Origin: Chloroflexota bacterium
GTDB lineage: Bacteria > Chloroflexota > Anaerolineae > Aggregatilineales > Phototrophicaceae
Assembly (NCBI GenBank): GCA_011523615.1
Contig: WTGJ01000027.1
Coordinates: 14,760 to 76,655, forward strand
Length of the DNA: 61,896 nucleotides
Direction: 5' to 3'
Shown: positions 1 through 8,829 of the stretch, piece by piece
Numbering within the stretch: position 1 is the stretch's first letter
Layout: every line of letters begins with the position of its first letter
The notes under the pieces: model-generated
What the model saw: only the letters and a program-made list of their open reading frames with translations
What the model was told of the DNA's origin: nothing
Database searches by the model: none
Program-made: the position numbers and the translations under genes

Positions 1-510
1 GTCCATCCAGACGCGGGTGGATGCGCGTTGGGCCCGCTCGGCGGCGGCAAAACAGGCGTCTCGGCAGGGGCTGGCGCTCAGAGCGGTCCCGGATAGGAGC
101 AGGATGCGGGCTTCGGCGACTGGCGCAGCGCAGGCGTCATCGATGCTCAAGTGCCAATCTGCGGCGTCATCGCGGTAAAAGACGAGCGGGAAGCGGTCGG
201 GCGGTTCTACCCCGACGACGGCCAGGCCGGTGCGCTTTTGGGGAATGGCGACGATGTAACGGGTATCGACCCCTTCTTTTTTCAACGAATGCAGCACGAA
301 TTCACCGACGGGGTCTTCACCGACCACCGTCAGGGTGGCGGTTTGCAATCCGAGGCGGCTGGCCCCGATGGCGATGTTGACGGGGCTGCCGCCAACGCTG
401 GTGGCGAAGGAACGGATGGCTGGAAAAGGTGCGCCAGCCTGTTCTGAGAACAAGTCGAGCGAAACTCTGCCGACCGTCAACAAATCCAGGGGCAGAGCAG
501 CGCCGTTAAT
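1..510 (-). CDS. iolC: IolC-like PfkB sugar kinase, partial (C-terminus beyond left edge)
   Basis: About 170 N-terminal codons are present and the gene runs off the left edge. The reading contains GRVSLDLF, the glycine-rich GGSPVNIAIGASRLG, a GEDPVGEF segment and FPLVFYRDDAADW. This order is typical of 5-dehydro-2-deoxygluconokinase (IolC) in the PfkB/ribokinase family, which phosphorylates the ring-opened inositol intermediate. The ATP-binding C-terminal half is not visible. The frame overlaps the stop of the upstream iolE-like gene and has no ATG near its beginning. ATT at 508-510, CTG at 493-495 or a TTG slightly downstream are possible coupled starts, so the start is uncertain. The neighbouring isomerase and oxidoreductase support an inositol-type pathway. 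Confidence 0.75.
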   Translation of the reverse strand, partial: MNGAALPLDLLTVGRVSLDLFSEQAGAPFPAIRSFATSVGGSPVNIAIGASRLGLQTATLTVVGEDPVGEFVLHSLKKEGVDTRYIVAIPQKRTGLAVVGVEPPDRFPLVFYRDDAADWHLSIDDACAAPVAEARILLLSGTALSASPCRDACFAAAERAQRASTRVWMD

Positions 511-1408
511 CGGTGTAACCCAATTGGCGCAGGTAAGCGAGGTTGCGTCGTGCGCTGGCGATGGGCACGGCACCCGTATCGGGGAGGATGTCTTGTTCCA
601 CCGTCGCCCAACCCGCGAAATCCAGCTCGGTCAATGAGGCCAACAAGGCGGCGAAATCCACGCTGCCACAGCCCAGTTCCGGAAAGACACCTTCCTCAAC
701 GGCACGGAAATAATCCCATTCGTTGGCGCGAACTTCCTGGAGCACCCGATCGTCGCATTCTTTGATGTGCAAATAACGGATGCGCGCTCCCCATCTTCGC
801 AGCGTATCCACCGGGTCTTCACCGCCATAAGCGGTATGGGCGGTATCCAGGCAATAGTGGATCAGGTTCGGGTCGGTTTCCGTGAGGAAGCGATCGACTT
901 CGGCGGGCGTTTCGACCCAACCACCGACATGGGTATGGAAGGCGGTGCGCAGGCCGAATTCCTGCCAGACGCGCTGGGCGAAGGCATCGGCATTGGCGGT
1001 GAAAGAGCGCCACTCATCATCGCTCATGCCATCCTGTGGTCGTATGCGGCCGTGGCGTTCTTTGCGAATCGGGGCGACGAAAAGGGAATCGGAAAGGATG
1101 ACCCACTCACTGCCGAGGGCGGCGATCACCTGACAGGTCTTGAGCGTTTCTTCGTATTCATCCGGTTGCGCTTCCGGGTCGATCAAATTGACGATCGTAA
1201 AAGCCCCCATGACTTGCAGACCGAGCTGGGACAAAAAATCACGCAACATCGGGATGTCCTGGGGCAGGTAGCCATAGGGCCCCAGTTCCATACCGGTATA
1301 GCCCGCGGCCGCAATTTCACGCACGCATTGTTGCCAGGGAGGGACGTTGGGCGTGTCTTTGAGCAGCACCCCCCAGGAGACTGGAGCGGTGGCGATGCGG
1401 ATGTTCAT
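506..1408 (-). CDS. iolE: Sugar phosphate isomerase/epimerase, IolE-like (inosose dehydratase)
   Basis: A TIM-barrel protein of the xylose isomerase-like family, about 300 residues. It starts IRIATAPVSWG and carries the AFHTHVGGWVE, YCLDTAHTAYGG and RYLHIKEC motifs that supply metal and substrate ligands in IolE-type enzymes, followed by TVEQDI. IolE dehydrates 2-keto-myo-inositol; related proteins epimerise other keto-sugars, so the exact substrate is inferred. The internal ATG at 1408 is chosen over the ATG six codons upstream because GGAAGAGG lies just before it as a ribosome binding site. It follows the Gfo/Idh/MocA gene by 70 bases and overlaps the kinase downstream. Confidence 0.8.
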   Translation of the reverse strand: MNIRIATAPVSWGVLLKDTPNVPPWQQCVREIAAAGYTGMELGPYGYLPQDIPMLRDFLSQLGLQVMGAFTIVNLIDPEAQPDEYEETLKTCQVIAALGSEWVILSDSLFVAPIRKERHGRIRPQDGMSDDEWRSFTANADAFAQRVWQEFGLRTAFHTHVGGWVETPAEVDRFLTETDPNLIHYCLDTAHTAYGGEDPVDTLRRWGARIRYLHIKECDDRVLQEVRANEWDYFRAVEEGVFPELGCGSVDFAALLASLTELDFAGWATVEQDILPDTGAVPIASARRNLAYLRQLGYTD

Positions 1409-1478
1409 GATGCGAACCTCTTCCAATCCATGAGAATCTTATCGCAGAACCGGCGCTGGTTCTAGAATGCGGCCGGCA

Positions 1479-2660
1479 TCACGCAGCGCCACTGGCTTGG
1501 ATGGCTTGCCAGCGGTCGCTCTGCCAGGATCGCACCATGGCTGCGCTCACTTCAGCGACCGCTGCGGCTTCCGAAAAACCGGGGGCAACCGGTTCGTCAT
1601 TCGCCACCGCTTTGAGAAACTGGTAAGCCTCGATGATCTTCATGTCTTCGTAGCCCAGGCCTGAACCTTCGCCGGGGTTGAAGTTGCCATGGTGAGGGTA
1701 GCGATCACCACCGACGAGGCGAGTGTAGCCATCATGGGTTTGATCCGCTTCTGGCAGGAAGAGTTGCAGCTCATTCATGCGCTCGAAATCCCAAGCCAAG
1801 GCACCGCTTTCACCATTCAGTTCGAAGGCCATCTGATTCTTGGGGCCAAAGATCGTTCGGGAGGCTTCCAGCGTGCCCCTGGCGCCGTTGGTGAATTCCA
1901 CGAGCGCGCCGACGTAATCTTCGTTGGTGACCGGCAAGCGCTCTTCGCTCAAGCGATCGCCACCGGCATAATGAGAGCTGCCCGCTGGAGCGGGGGGACG
2001 CTCAGTGATGAAGCGGTGGGATTGACTCACCAAACGACGGATCGGCCCCACGAGGTACAGCGCCATATCGATGACATGCGCCATGATGTCGTTGAGGGCG
2101 CCGTAGCCGCCATGCTCCTCTTGGTAACGCCAGCTCAATGGGCTGAGCGGATCGCTGCCATACATCGAGAAAAATCGACCGCGATAATGGGTGATGGCAC
2201 CCAGGCGACCGCTCTGCAGCAAATTGCGCGCATGGAGCACCATCGGCGCCCAGCGGTAGTTGAAACCGACGAAACTGAGCACGCCAGCTTCCCGGACGAT
2301 CCGGACGATTTCGGCTGTTTCTGCTGGAATGCGGCCGACCGGTTTCTCGCAATTGATGTGTTTGCCCGCCGCCGCCGCTGCCTGGACGATTTCAAGATGC
2401 AGGTCGTTGGGTGTCGTGATGTCGACGATATCGATGGCCGGATCTTCGATCAGCTGGTGCCAATCCGTATGGGAGTGGGTGAAGCCATGGCGGCCGGCCA
2501 TGGTGGCAGCCCGCTGCGGCAGCGCATCAGAACAGGCGACGAGCTCGGGTATGGCAGGAACATCGGGAAATCGCTCGGGCACGAGGCGGTACGCGCGACT
2601 GTGCACTTCACCCATCCAGCCCATGCCGATGACGCCAATGCCAAGGCGCGGTTTGGCCAT
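1479..2660 (-). CDS. Gfo/Idh/MocA family NAD(P)-dependent oxidoreductase
   Basis: A 393-residue protein with an N-terminal Rossmann motif (GIGVIGMGWMGEVH), the family EKPVGR lysine-proline motif near residue 120, and a HVIDMALYLVG helix carrying the conserved Asp/His positions. Members oxidise sugar hydroxyls, including myo-inositol at C2 and glucose derivatives. The ATG at 2660 lies four bases after the stop of the 2-hydroxyacid dehydrogenase, so the two are probably cotranslated. With IolE-like and IolC-like genes downstream it is likely the inositol or sugar-acid dehydrogenase of the cluster. The substrate cannot be fixed from sequence alone. Confidence 0.85.
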   Translation of the reverse strand: MAKPRLGIGVIGMGWMGEVHSRAYRLVPERFPDVPAIPELVACSDALPQRAATMAGRHGFTHSHTDWHQLIEDPAIDIVDITTPNDLHLEIVQAAAAAGKHINCEKPVGRIPAETAEIVRIVREAGVLSFVGFNYRWAPMVLHARNLLQSGRLGAITHYRGRFFSMYGSDPLSPLSWRYQEEHGGYGALNDIMAHVIDMALYLVGPIRRLVSQSHRFITERPPAPAGSSHYAGGDRLSEERLPVTNEDYVGALVEFTNGARGTLEASRTIFGPKNQMAFELNGESGALAWDFERMNELQLFLPEADQTHDGYTRLVGGDRYPHHGNFNPGEGSGLGYEDMKIIEAYQFLKAVANDEPVAPGFSEAAAVAEVSAAMVRSWQSDRWQAIQASGAA

Positions 2661-2664
2661 ATGC

Positions 2665-3666
2665 TTACCCCAGGATTGCTTGCCGTTTCGCCACTACACG
2701 TTCCCAGACGGCGGGATTCAGCAGGTTGGGCGGCCTTTCCCCGGCCAAGACGGCTTCGATGTTGGCCAGGGTTTGATCCAGGATGCGTTGTTTGCCGGCA
2801 ACGGTACCGCTGGCAATATGGGGGGTGATGATCACATCGTCTCGATCCAGCAGGGGGTTATCGGGTAGAGGTGGTTCGGGATCAGTGACATCCAATCCCG
2901 CGCCGTAGAGATGTCCACTTTCCAGGGCAGCGAGCAAGGCCGCTTCATCCACATGGCCGCCGCGCGCGGTATTGATGAGGATCGCCCCTGGCTTCATCTG
3001 CGCCAATCGCTCCGCGTTGATGATATGCCGCGTCTCTTCGTTGAGGGGCAAATGCAGTGAAACGATATCGGCCTTCGCCAGCAATTCGGCCAGGGTAGCT
3101 TTGGCTTCGACGCCGAGCGCGGTTGCCCGTTCGGCGCTGATGTAGGGGTCATGACAGATCACACGCAAGCCGATGCCGGCGGCCATGCGGGCCAGGTGCG
3201 CACCAATGCGGCCCAGACCCACCAGAGCCAGGCATTTGCCCTGCAATTCCCAGCCGTGGTAATTGGCATAGAATTCTCGTTGGCTGCCATGGCGCAGCTC
3301 ATGTCGCAAGGTGTGGGTGATCGATTTCAAGTTGCGGGCCACCGCCAACAAGAGCAGCAAGGCGCATTCTGCGGTGGATATGGTCGGGCCATCCGGAGCA
3401 TTGCAGACGGCGACGCCGTGTTCTGTCGCCGCCGGGACATCCACGCGGTCATAACCGATGCCCAGGCGGGCGATGACGAGCAGCTGCGGTGCGCGAGAAA
3501 ACACACTTGCATCGTAGAGGCGCGTCCCCGCTACGATGGCGTTCGCCGCCTCTACATCCGGATACAGGTCTTCAGCGACATGTTGCGGGCCGATGAGCCG
3601 AAAGCGGCCCTGGTAGCGTTGCAATAGTTCTGGGCTGGGGCCACGCTCAAACCAGATGTGCTGCAT
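2665..3666 (-). CDS. D-isomer specific 2-hydroxyacid dehydrogenase (SerA/GyaR-like)
   Basis: About 333 residues with the two-part fold of NAD-dependent D-2-hydroxyacid dehydrogenases. The nucleotide-binding segment is LVGLGRIGAHLARMAAG. The catalytic residues are visible as Arg in NTARGGHVDE, Glu in DVTDPEPPLP and His in ITPHIASGT. There is no C-terminal ACT domain, so it is not a full-length regulated SerA. The ATG at 3666 is preferred to a TTG one codon upstream. It starts five bases after the icd stop and ends four bases before the next gene, consistent with one transcript. Substrate could be a sugar acid, glyoxylate or phosphoglycerate. Confidence 0.85.
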   Translation of the reverse strand: MQHIWFERGPSPELLQRYQGRFRLIGPQHVAEDLYPDVEAANAIVAGTRLYDASVFSRAPQLLVIARLGIGYDRVDVPAATEHGVAVCNAPDGPTISTAECALLLLLAVARNLKSITHTLRHELRHGSQREFYANYHGWELQGKCLALVGLGRIGAHLARMAAGIGLRVICHDPYISAERATALGVEAKATLAELLAKADIVSLHLPLNEETRHIINAERLAQMKPGAILINTARGGHVDEAALLAALESGHLYGAGLDVTDPEPPLPDNPLLDRDDVIITPHIASGTVAGKQRILDQTLANIEAVLAGERPPNLLNPAVWERVVAKRQAILG

Positions 3667-3671
3667 CAAAC

Positions 3672-4931
3672 TCAGCTCATCCGATCGATGATGCTGCTGG
3701 CAAAGGCGCTGGTGGAAACTTCCGTGGCCTGATCCATCTGGCGCGCGAAATCGTAGGTGACGATCCGATCCAACAGCGTCGCCTCATAGGCCTGGGTGAT
3801 GAGCGATGCGGCTTCAAACCAGCCGATGTGTTCCAACATCATGACGCCACTGAACAGCAGCGAGCCGGGGTTGACTTTATCCAAATTGGTATACTTGGGT
3901 GCGGTGCCGTGGGTGGCTTCGAACAAAGCGATGCCATCGCCGATATTGGCGCCCGGGGCGATGCCGACGCCCCCCACCTGGGCTGCCAGGGCATCGCTCA
4001 GGTAATCGCCATTCAGGTTCGTCGTGGCAATCACATCATGTTCGCGCGGCCGCAGCAACATTTTCTGGAACATGATATCCGCGATGACATCCTGGATGAG
4101 GATTTTTCCCGCTGGATTAGGGTGGCTGCCATTCGCCGACATCGCTTCCCAGGTGATGGTTTGGTCGGGGTATTCATCGGCCGCCAGCTCGTAGCCCCAT
4201 TTTTGGAAGGCGCCCTCCGTATATTTTTGAATGTTGCCTTTGTGGACCAAAGTGACGGATTTTCTTTCGCGCTGGATCGCATATTCGATGGCGGCGCGGA
4301 TCAAGCGCTTGCTCCCGAAGGGGCTGATGGGCTTGATGCCCAGACCGGCATCTTCAAAGAAGTGGTTGGCCGCCAGATCTTCGCGCAAGAAGCGAGCCAA
4401 CTTCCGATTGTCAGCGGTCCCGCTGGCGAATTCGATCCCGGCGTAAATGTCTTCTGTGTTCTCGCGGAAGATGACGACGTTGACGTCTTGCGGTCGCTTC
4501 AAGGGGCTGGGCACGTTTTGATACCAACGGATGGGCCGGATGCAGGCGAAAAGATCGAGCACCTGGCGTAAGGTGACGTTGAGGCTGCGAAAGCCGGTGC
4601 CGACGGGCGTCGTCAATGGCCCCTTGATGCCCACCCGGAAATGCTTCAACACCTCGAACGTTTCGTCGGGCATGTAATCGCCGTCATAGTGAGCGGCCGC
4701 TTTCTCGCCGGCATAGGTTTCTAGCCAGGCGATTTTTCGCGAGCCGCCATACGCGATTTTCACCGCGGCATCCCAAATGCGCAGACTGGCCGTCGTGATG
4801 TCGTAGCCGATGCCATCGCCTTCGATGTAACAAATGATCGGATGATCGGGCACCTGCAGGTGGCCATTTTCATCGGCTTCGATGCGGGCGCCATCTGAGG
4901 GTTCGACTACGTTTGGGCTCCAATTCACCAT
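3672..4931 (-). CDS. icd: NADP-dependent isocitrate dehydrogenase
   Basis: A 419-residue isocitrate dehydrogenase of the bacterial homodimeric type, converting isocitrate to 2-oxoglutarate in the TCA cycle. Visible motifs are the substrate loop [14 protein letters not shown] with its serine (the phosphorylation position in E. coli), [14 protein letters not shown], the metal-binding [17 protein letters not shown], and [17 protein letters not shown]. The Lys-Tyr pair in the last motif is the NADP-specificity signature. ATG at 4931 is chosen because AAGAGGTG lies just upstream; the frame stays open further but without family similarity. It is the first gene of the minus-strand run that continues into the dehydrogenase and iol-like genes. 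Confidence 0.96.
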   Translation of the reverse strand: MVNWSPNVVEPSDGARIEADENGHLQVPDHPIICYIEGDGIGYDITTASLRIWDAAVKIAYGGSRKIAWLETYAGEKAAAHYDGDYMPDETFEVLKHFRVGIKGPLTTPVGTGFRSLNVTLRQVLDLFACIRPIRWYQNVPSPLKRPQDVNVVIFRENTEDIYAGIEFASGTADNRKLARFLREDLAANHFFEDAGLGIKPISPFGSKRLIRAAIEYAIQRERKSVTLVHKGNIQKYTEGAFQKWGYELAADEYPDQTITWEAMSANGSHPNPAGKILIQDVIADIMFQKMLLRPREHDVIATTNLNGDYLSDALAAQVGGVGIAPGANIGDGIALFEATHGTAPKYTNLDKVNPGSLLFSGVMMLEHIGWFEAASLITQAYEATLLDRIVTYDFARQMDQATEVSTSAFASSIIDRMS

Positions 4932-4977
4932 GTTGCGGGCACCTCTTAGTTTGAATGAACGTTCCGCTCGGCGCTGC

Positions 4978-5006
4978 ATGATAGCACAGAGATGCGCCAG
5001 CGTTAA
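4978..5006 (-). promoter_or_regulatory. Probable sigma-70 type promoter of icd operon
   Basis: On the minus strand TTAACG (5006-5001) is followed after 17 bases by TATCAT (4983-4978), which also has the TG of an extended -10 box. It sits about 50 bases upstream of the icd ATG in the 144-base divergent gap. Confidence 0.55.
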
Positions 5007-5075
5007 GTGTGGTTCGGAGTACACTGGATGACGTGAGAATTCTCCATTGGGTCTGCCACCCTCGTCGGAGCGGTC

Positions 5076-6326
5076 ATGTTCGATAGTGGCATATTGCAAG
5101 TCATCCTGGGCCTCGTCGCCATTTATAGCTTGCTGGGCATCCTGACGACAGAAATCAACACCTTGTACAGTTACTTCACCCGTTTGCGGGCGCGCAACCT
5201 GCGGCGGGCCTTGGAAGAGCTGGTGCCGGACCGGGCGTTTCGCGCTCAATTGTTGGCGCATCCGATGATCCGCATGGTGGATGCGGCCATCCACCCCGCG
5301 GAAATCTTGACGCTGGAACAGATCGAAGCGATCGAGCAGGCGCGGGCCAAAAACGTCACCTGGGTGGAATCCGCTTCTTTTGCCGAAGCGGTGAGCAATA
5401 TCCTATCCGCTTCGGCGCAACCGGATTTCTACGCTCCCCTGGAAGTGACCATCGCGGAGCTGCCGAATAGCGTGGAGAAATCGCGTTTGCGTGAATTGCT
5501 CTGGCAATTGCAGGGCTACGCGACCATCGGTCTGGCTGATTTTCGCCAGGCAGTGATCGCCCTGGGCGATGAAGAGCAAAAACGAAAATTGCTGGATGCT
5601 TTGAATGCCGTGGAAGAACGCATCGGCGACTATTCCTTGCGCAGCGGCGAACTCTTGCCGTTGTTGAGTGGCGTGCGCAGCATCAAGAGCAGTGCCCTGC
5701 GCACCACGTTGCAAACGATCCTGGGTTCGGCACGCTCACTGGCGGATGCGAATGACAAATTGATGCGCTGGTTCGAGGATGGCATGCAGCGGGCGACGGC
5801 TCGTTACAAGCAACAAACCCAGTGGGGTTCCGTGTTCATCGGCTTCCTGCTGGCTCTGGTGGTCAATGCCGACGCACTGCATCTGGTGAATTCCCTGTGG
5901 AATGATAGCGACTTGCGGCAATCGCTGAGCGCTCGGGTGGCCGGCGAGACGGATGCCTTGCAAACGCTCGTCGATGAAACCGAACAGCGCGCCGCAGGTG
6001 CCGGAGACGAGAGCTTTCGCGATACCGCTGCGGATGTTTTTGGGATGAGTGTGGTCACCATTCAGCGACTGGTGGATCTGCAAGCGCCCTTGGGCTGGAC
6101 CTATGTCACTGTGACGCCGGAGATGGTGCAAGCCGCACAATGGTTGGGTGAACCGGACCCCCGAGGGCGGGCGAACAATCTCTGGAATTATCAACCCTTC
6201 CACAACGGCAACTGGCTCTTGCTCTGGGGACGCAAATTGGCGGGTTTATTGGTGACTACGTTGGCGGTAGCGCAAGGTGCGCCGTTTTGGTTCGATATGC
6301 TGAAACGTTTCACCCGCGCCCGCTAA
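5076..6326 (+). CDS. Uncharacterised membrane protein with three predicted TM segments
   Basis: A 416-residue protein I cannot place in a named family. A hydrophobic helix lies at residues 8-28, a second near 250-275 and a third near 380-405. The long section between the first two is helical and charged, with a possible coiled coil around residues 160-250, and probably lies in the cytoplasm. The end has a [12 protein letters not shown] motif typical of conserved membrane proteins of unknown function in cyanobacteria and Chloroflexota. ATG at 5076 has GGAGCGG just upstream. It diverges from icd and converges on the PLP enzyme, with the two stops overlapping by four bases. Confidence 0.8.
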   Translation: MFDSGILQVILGLVAIYSLLGILTTEINTLYSYFTRLRARNLRRALEELVPDRAFRAQLLAHPMIRMVDAAIHPAEILTLEQIEAIEQARAKNVTWVESASFAEAVSNILSASAQPDFYAPLEVTIAELPNSVEKSRLRELLWQLQGYATIGLADFRQAVIALGDEEQKRKLLDALNAVEERIGDYSLRSGELLPLLSGVRSIKSSALRTTLQTILGSARSLADANDKLMRWFEDGMQRATARYKQQTQWGSVFIGFLLALVVNADALHLVNSLWNDSDLRQSLSARVAGETDALQTLVDETEQRAAGAGDESFRDTAADVFGMSVVTIQRLVDLQAPLGWTYVTVTPEMVQAAQWLGEPDPRGRANNLWNYQPFHNGNWLLLWGRKLAGLLVTTLAVAQGAPFWFDMLKRFTRAR

Positions 6327-7591
6327 AGTTCCTGCAAAGCGTTCAGCAAGCGATCGATTTCGGTGGTGGTGTTGTAATGTCCGAGTCCGATGCGCAACAT
6401 GCCCCGCTCGCCGTGCCCCATGCGGCGCATGAACTCGTAGGCATAGTAATCTCCATGCCAGGTATAGATGCCGCGCGCGCCGAGGAAGGTGGCCAGTTCT
6501 TTCGGCGGATGTTCACGATGCGTGATCAGCACCGTTGGCACTCGCAGGTGGAACCGCTCTGGATCCTGGATCCCGTGCAGGGTGATTCCCGGGATGGCGC
6601 GCAAGCCAGCGATCAGCTGAGTCACCAAGGTACGTTCGTATCGCTGGATCGCCAGCAGGGCTCGTTTGAACACCTCTGATTCACAGCGAGCGGCCGGCGA
6701 GCGGTCGGGCTCATCGCCGGCATGAACCGTCTCCGCCAACCAGGTGAAGTAATCCATCAAGCCATTCATCCCCGCGAGCGCTTCGAAAGCCGCACCGCCC
6801 GTCTCCCAGCGACCCGGCGCGCGCGCGGGCGCCGGGCGAACTTTAAAGGTGGGCAGATCATCCAGCAGCGCTCGGCGTCCCCACATGATGCCCACGTGCG
6901 GGCCATAGAATTTGTAGGCGGAAACGAAGCAGAAATCACAACCGAGTTCCTGTACGTCGATGGAGAGATGCGGTGCGCTTTGCACGGCATCGAGGACGAA
7001 CCAGGCGCCGACGGATCGGGCCATCTCCGCGATCCAGCGGATGGGGTTGATGGTTCCCGGGGCATTGGCAGCATGGCAAGTGGCGATGATTCGTGTCCTG
7101 TCGCTGAGCGCCGCTTCCAGGCTGGCGAGATCCAGCGTGCAATCCTGAGGTTTTAGATCGGCATAGCGAACGGACATCCCGGTTTCGTTTGCGATCGCCA
7201 GCCAGGGGGCGACGTTGGCATCGTGATCCAGGCGCGTGAGCACGATTTCATCACCAACCTGGCATCGTTGAGCCAGGGCCAGGGACAAGCGCCGGATCAA
7301 CGTGGTGGTATTCGGGCCAAATACCAGTTCTTCCGCGGCTGGTGCATTGAGGAAAGCCGCCATCCGCTCACGTACGGTCCTCACCAGCGCAACCGTGGCC
7401 TGGCTGGTGGAAAACTCACCACCCAAGTTGGCATTGGCATGGGTGAAGTGGTGCGTGTAGGCGTCGATGACCTGTTGGGGCACTTGCGTCCCAGCGGGAT
7501 TATCAAAGAAGACTGCCGGCAGCGCGTTTTCTCTGGGCAGATGCAGGGAAGGGAACTGAGAGCGAATGGCTTGGATGTGATTCAACATCAT
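6323..7591 (-). CDS. Class V aminotransferase, VC1184-type cysteine desulfurase-like protein
   Basis: A PLP enzyme of fold type I, 422 residues from the ATG at 7591, which has AGGAAG upstream. The PLP lysine is in FVSAYKFYGPHVG and the aspartate in WFVLDAVQSAPH. The C-terminus GDYYAYEFM...RIGLGHYNT matches the VC1184 subfamily labelled cysteine desulfurase-like. No cysteine is present in the loop that carries the catalytic Cys in SufS or IscS. A true desulfurase role is therefore doubtful and a lyase or aminotransferase role is as likely. It stands alone, and its stop overlaps that of the convergent membrane protein. Confidence 0.85.
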   Translation of the reverse strand: MMLNHIQAIRSQFPSLHLPRENALPAVFFDNPAGTQVPQQVIDAYTHHFTHANANLGGEFSTSQATVALVRTVRERMAAFLNAPAAEELVFGPNTTTLIRRLSLALAQRCQVGDEIVLTRLDHDANVAPWLAIANETGMSVRYADLKPQDCTLDLASLEAALSDRTRIIATCHAANAPGTINPIRWIAEMARSVGAWFVLDAVQSAPHLSIDVQELGCDFCFVSAYKFYGPHVGIMWGRRALLDDLPTFKVRPAPARAPGRWETGGAAFEALAGMNGLMDYFTWLAETVHAGDEPDRSPAARCESEVFKRALLAIQRYERTLVTQLIAGLRAIPGITLHGIQDPERFHLRVPTVLITHREHPPKELATFLGARGIYTWHGDYYAYEFMRRMGHGERGMLRIGLGHYNTTTEIDRLLNALQEL

Positions 7592-7660
7592 GCCAACCGC
7601 TTCCTGCGGCCTTTCACCCACTCGGTCGCTTGCGACAGGCAAATGATCGGGCCTCCTCAC

Positions 7661-7681
7661 GCTTCCTTCAAACCAGGAAGC
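7661..7681. other. Inverted repeat (7-bp stem)
   Basis: GCTTCCT and AGGAAGC form a perfect 7-bp stem with a 7-base loop between the thiamine transporter end and the PLP enzyme start. There is no T-tract, so it is a weak terminator at best. Confidence 0.4.
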
Positions 7682-7727
7682 TTGCCGACGGGCCGGAACG
7701 GTGGCCGACGCCGTGGCACGCCGATTC

Positions 7728-7755
7728 AGGATAGCAGATGGGCGATTCCTGGCAA
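7728..7755 (-). promoter_or_regulatory. Probable promoter of the VC1184-type PLP enzyme
   Basis: On the minus strand TTGCCA (7755-7750) and TATCCT (7733-7728) are separated by 16 bases, with a TG extending the -10 box. This lies about 140 bases upstream of the ATG at 7591. Confidence 0.45.
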
Positions 7756-7779
7756 AGCAGGCCAGAGAGTGGCTTCCCC

Positions 7780-8829
7780 TCAGCCATCATCCGCTAGCGG
7801 GATCACGCAAGCAGGGTCGATGCGAATGTAGACGGTTTCGCCCACCTGCGGCGCTCGCGTATGGTGAGCGGCAAGCGCGTGCTTCACCACCGTATCGTGG
7901 TGGACACTGCGCAGCTCGTAATGGTTGCCCCGATAGGTGCTGCTGCGGATGAGGCCGGCGATTGCGCGGTTTGAAGGGATCAAACTTGTCTCAACTCCAT
8001 CCGTGTGGATGAGCAAGTGATTGGGTTGGCCGCGCACCTTGAAGGTGCCCAATTCGGTGCGCGCCCGGTCGCCTTCCTGAGTGAGGACGGCGAGGATGTT
8101 CTCCTGGCCGAAGAAGCGGGCGACGAAAGGTGAACGGGGTGCTCGGTACAAGCGCGCCGGTTCATCCGTTTGCAGGATTTTGCCCGCATTCATCACCGCG
8201 ATTTGATCGGCGATGGCGAACGCTTCGCCGCGGTCGTGCGTGACGTATATGGCGGCCAGACCCGCGGCGTGGATCAAATGGCGGATTTCCACCACCAATT
8301 GTTCACGCGTATTGGCATCCAGCGAACCCAAGGGTTCATCGAGCAGCAGCAATTTGGGCTGCGGCGCCAGGCTGCGCGCCAGGGCCACGCGCTGCTTTTC
8401 TCCGCCGGAGAGATGAGCCACATCACGCTTCGCAAAAGCAGACATCCCGACTTGTGTCAGGGCTTCTGCCGTCCGCTTCTCTTGTTCGCGGCGTGTCAGG
8501 TCAGCCATTTTGAGGCCGAATCTCACATTTTCCGCGACGTTGAGGTGTGGGAAGAGCGCGAAATCCTGAAACATCAAGCCGATGCCGCGTTGATGGGTGG
8601 GCACGGGCAGCAGATTTTGCCCCTGCAGGGTGAGTTGCCCGGCAGCGGGTCTTTCCAGGCCGGCAATGACGCGAAGCAAGGAGGTTTTGCCACAACCGCT
8701 GGGGCCCAACAAGCAGAGGATCTGCCCACGTTCCAGCGAACATTCGCTGCCTTGTAAGGCAACGGTTTCCCCATAATGCAGCACGATCCCGCTTGCCTGG
8801 AAGAAAGGAGCGGGCAGTTGGGCGTTCAC
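7780..8829 (-). CDS. thiQ: Thiamine-type ABC transporter ATP-binding protein (ThiQ/FbpC family)
   Basis: A 349-residue ATPase with Walker A GPSGCGKTS near residue 42, the signature LSGGEKQRVALARSL, Walker B LLLLDEPLGSLDA and the switch histidine in YVTHDRGEA. The last 110 residues form a TOBE-like regulatory domain, longer than in E. coli ThiQ and closer to FbpC or PotA. It energises import by the permease whose stop overlaps its GTG start (GTGA). The TPP riboswitch and ThiB-like binding protein upstream make thiamine the most likely substrate. The iron-type ATPase resemblance is general to this family. Confidence 0.85.
   Translation of the reverse strand: MNAQLPAPFFQASGIVLHYGETVALQGSECSLERGQILCLLGPSGCGKTSLLRVIAGLERPAAGQLTLQGQNLLPVPTHQRGIGLMFQDFALFPHLNVAENVRFGLKMADLTRREQEKRTAEALTQVGMSAFAKRDVAHLSGGEKQRVALARSLAPQPKLLLLDEPLGSLDANTREQLVVEIRHLIHAAGLAAIYVTHDRGEAFAIADQIAVMNAGKILQTDEPARLYRAPRSPFVARFFGQENILAVLTQEGDRARTELGTFKVRGQPNHLLIHTDGVETSLIPSNRAIAGLIRSSTYRGNHYELRSVHHDTVVKHALAAHHTRAPQVGETVYIRIDPACVIPLADDG

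Noticed and set aside
767-2828. Long plus-strand open frames (767-1465 and 1689-2828) opposite iolE and the Gfo/Idh/MocA gene
   Set aside because: They mirror well-supported genes on the minus strand, show no family motifs, and arise from codon bias in GC-rich DNA.
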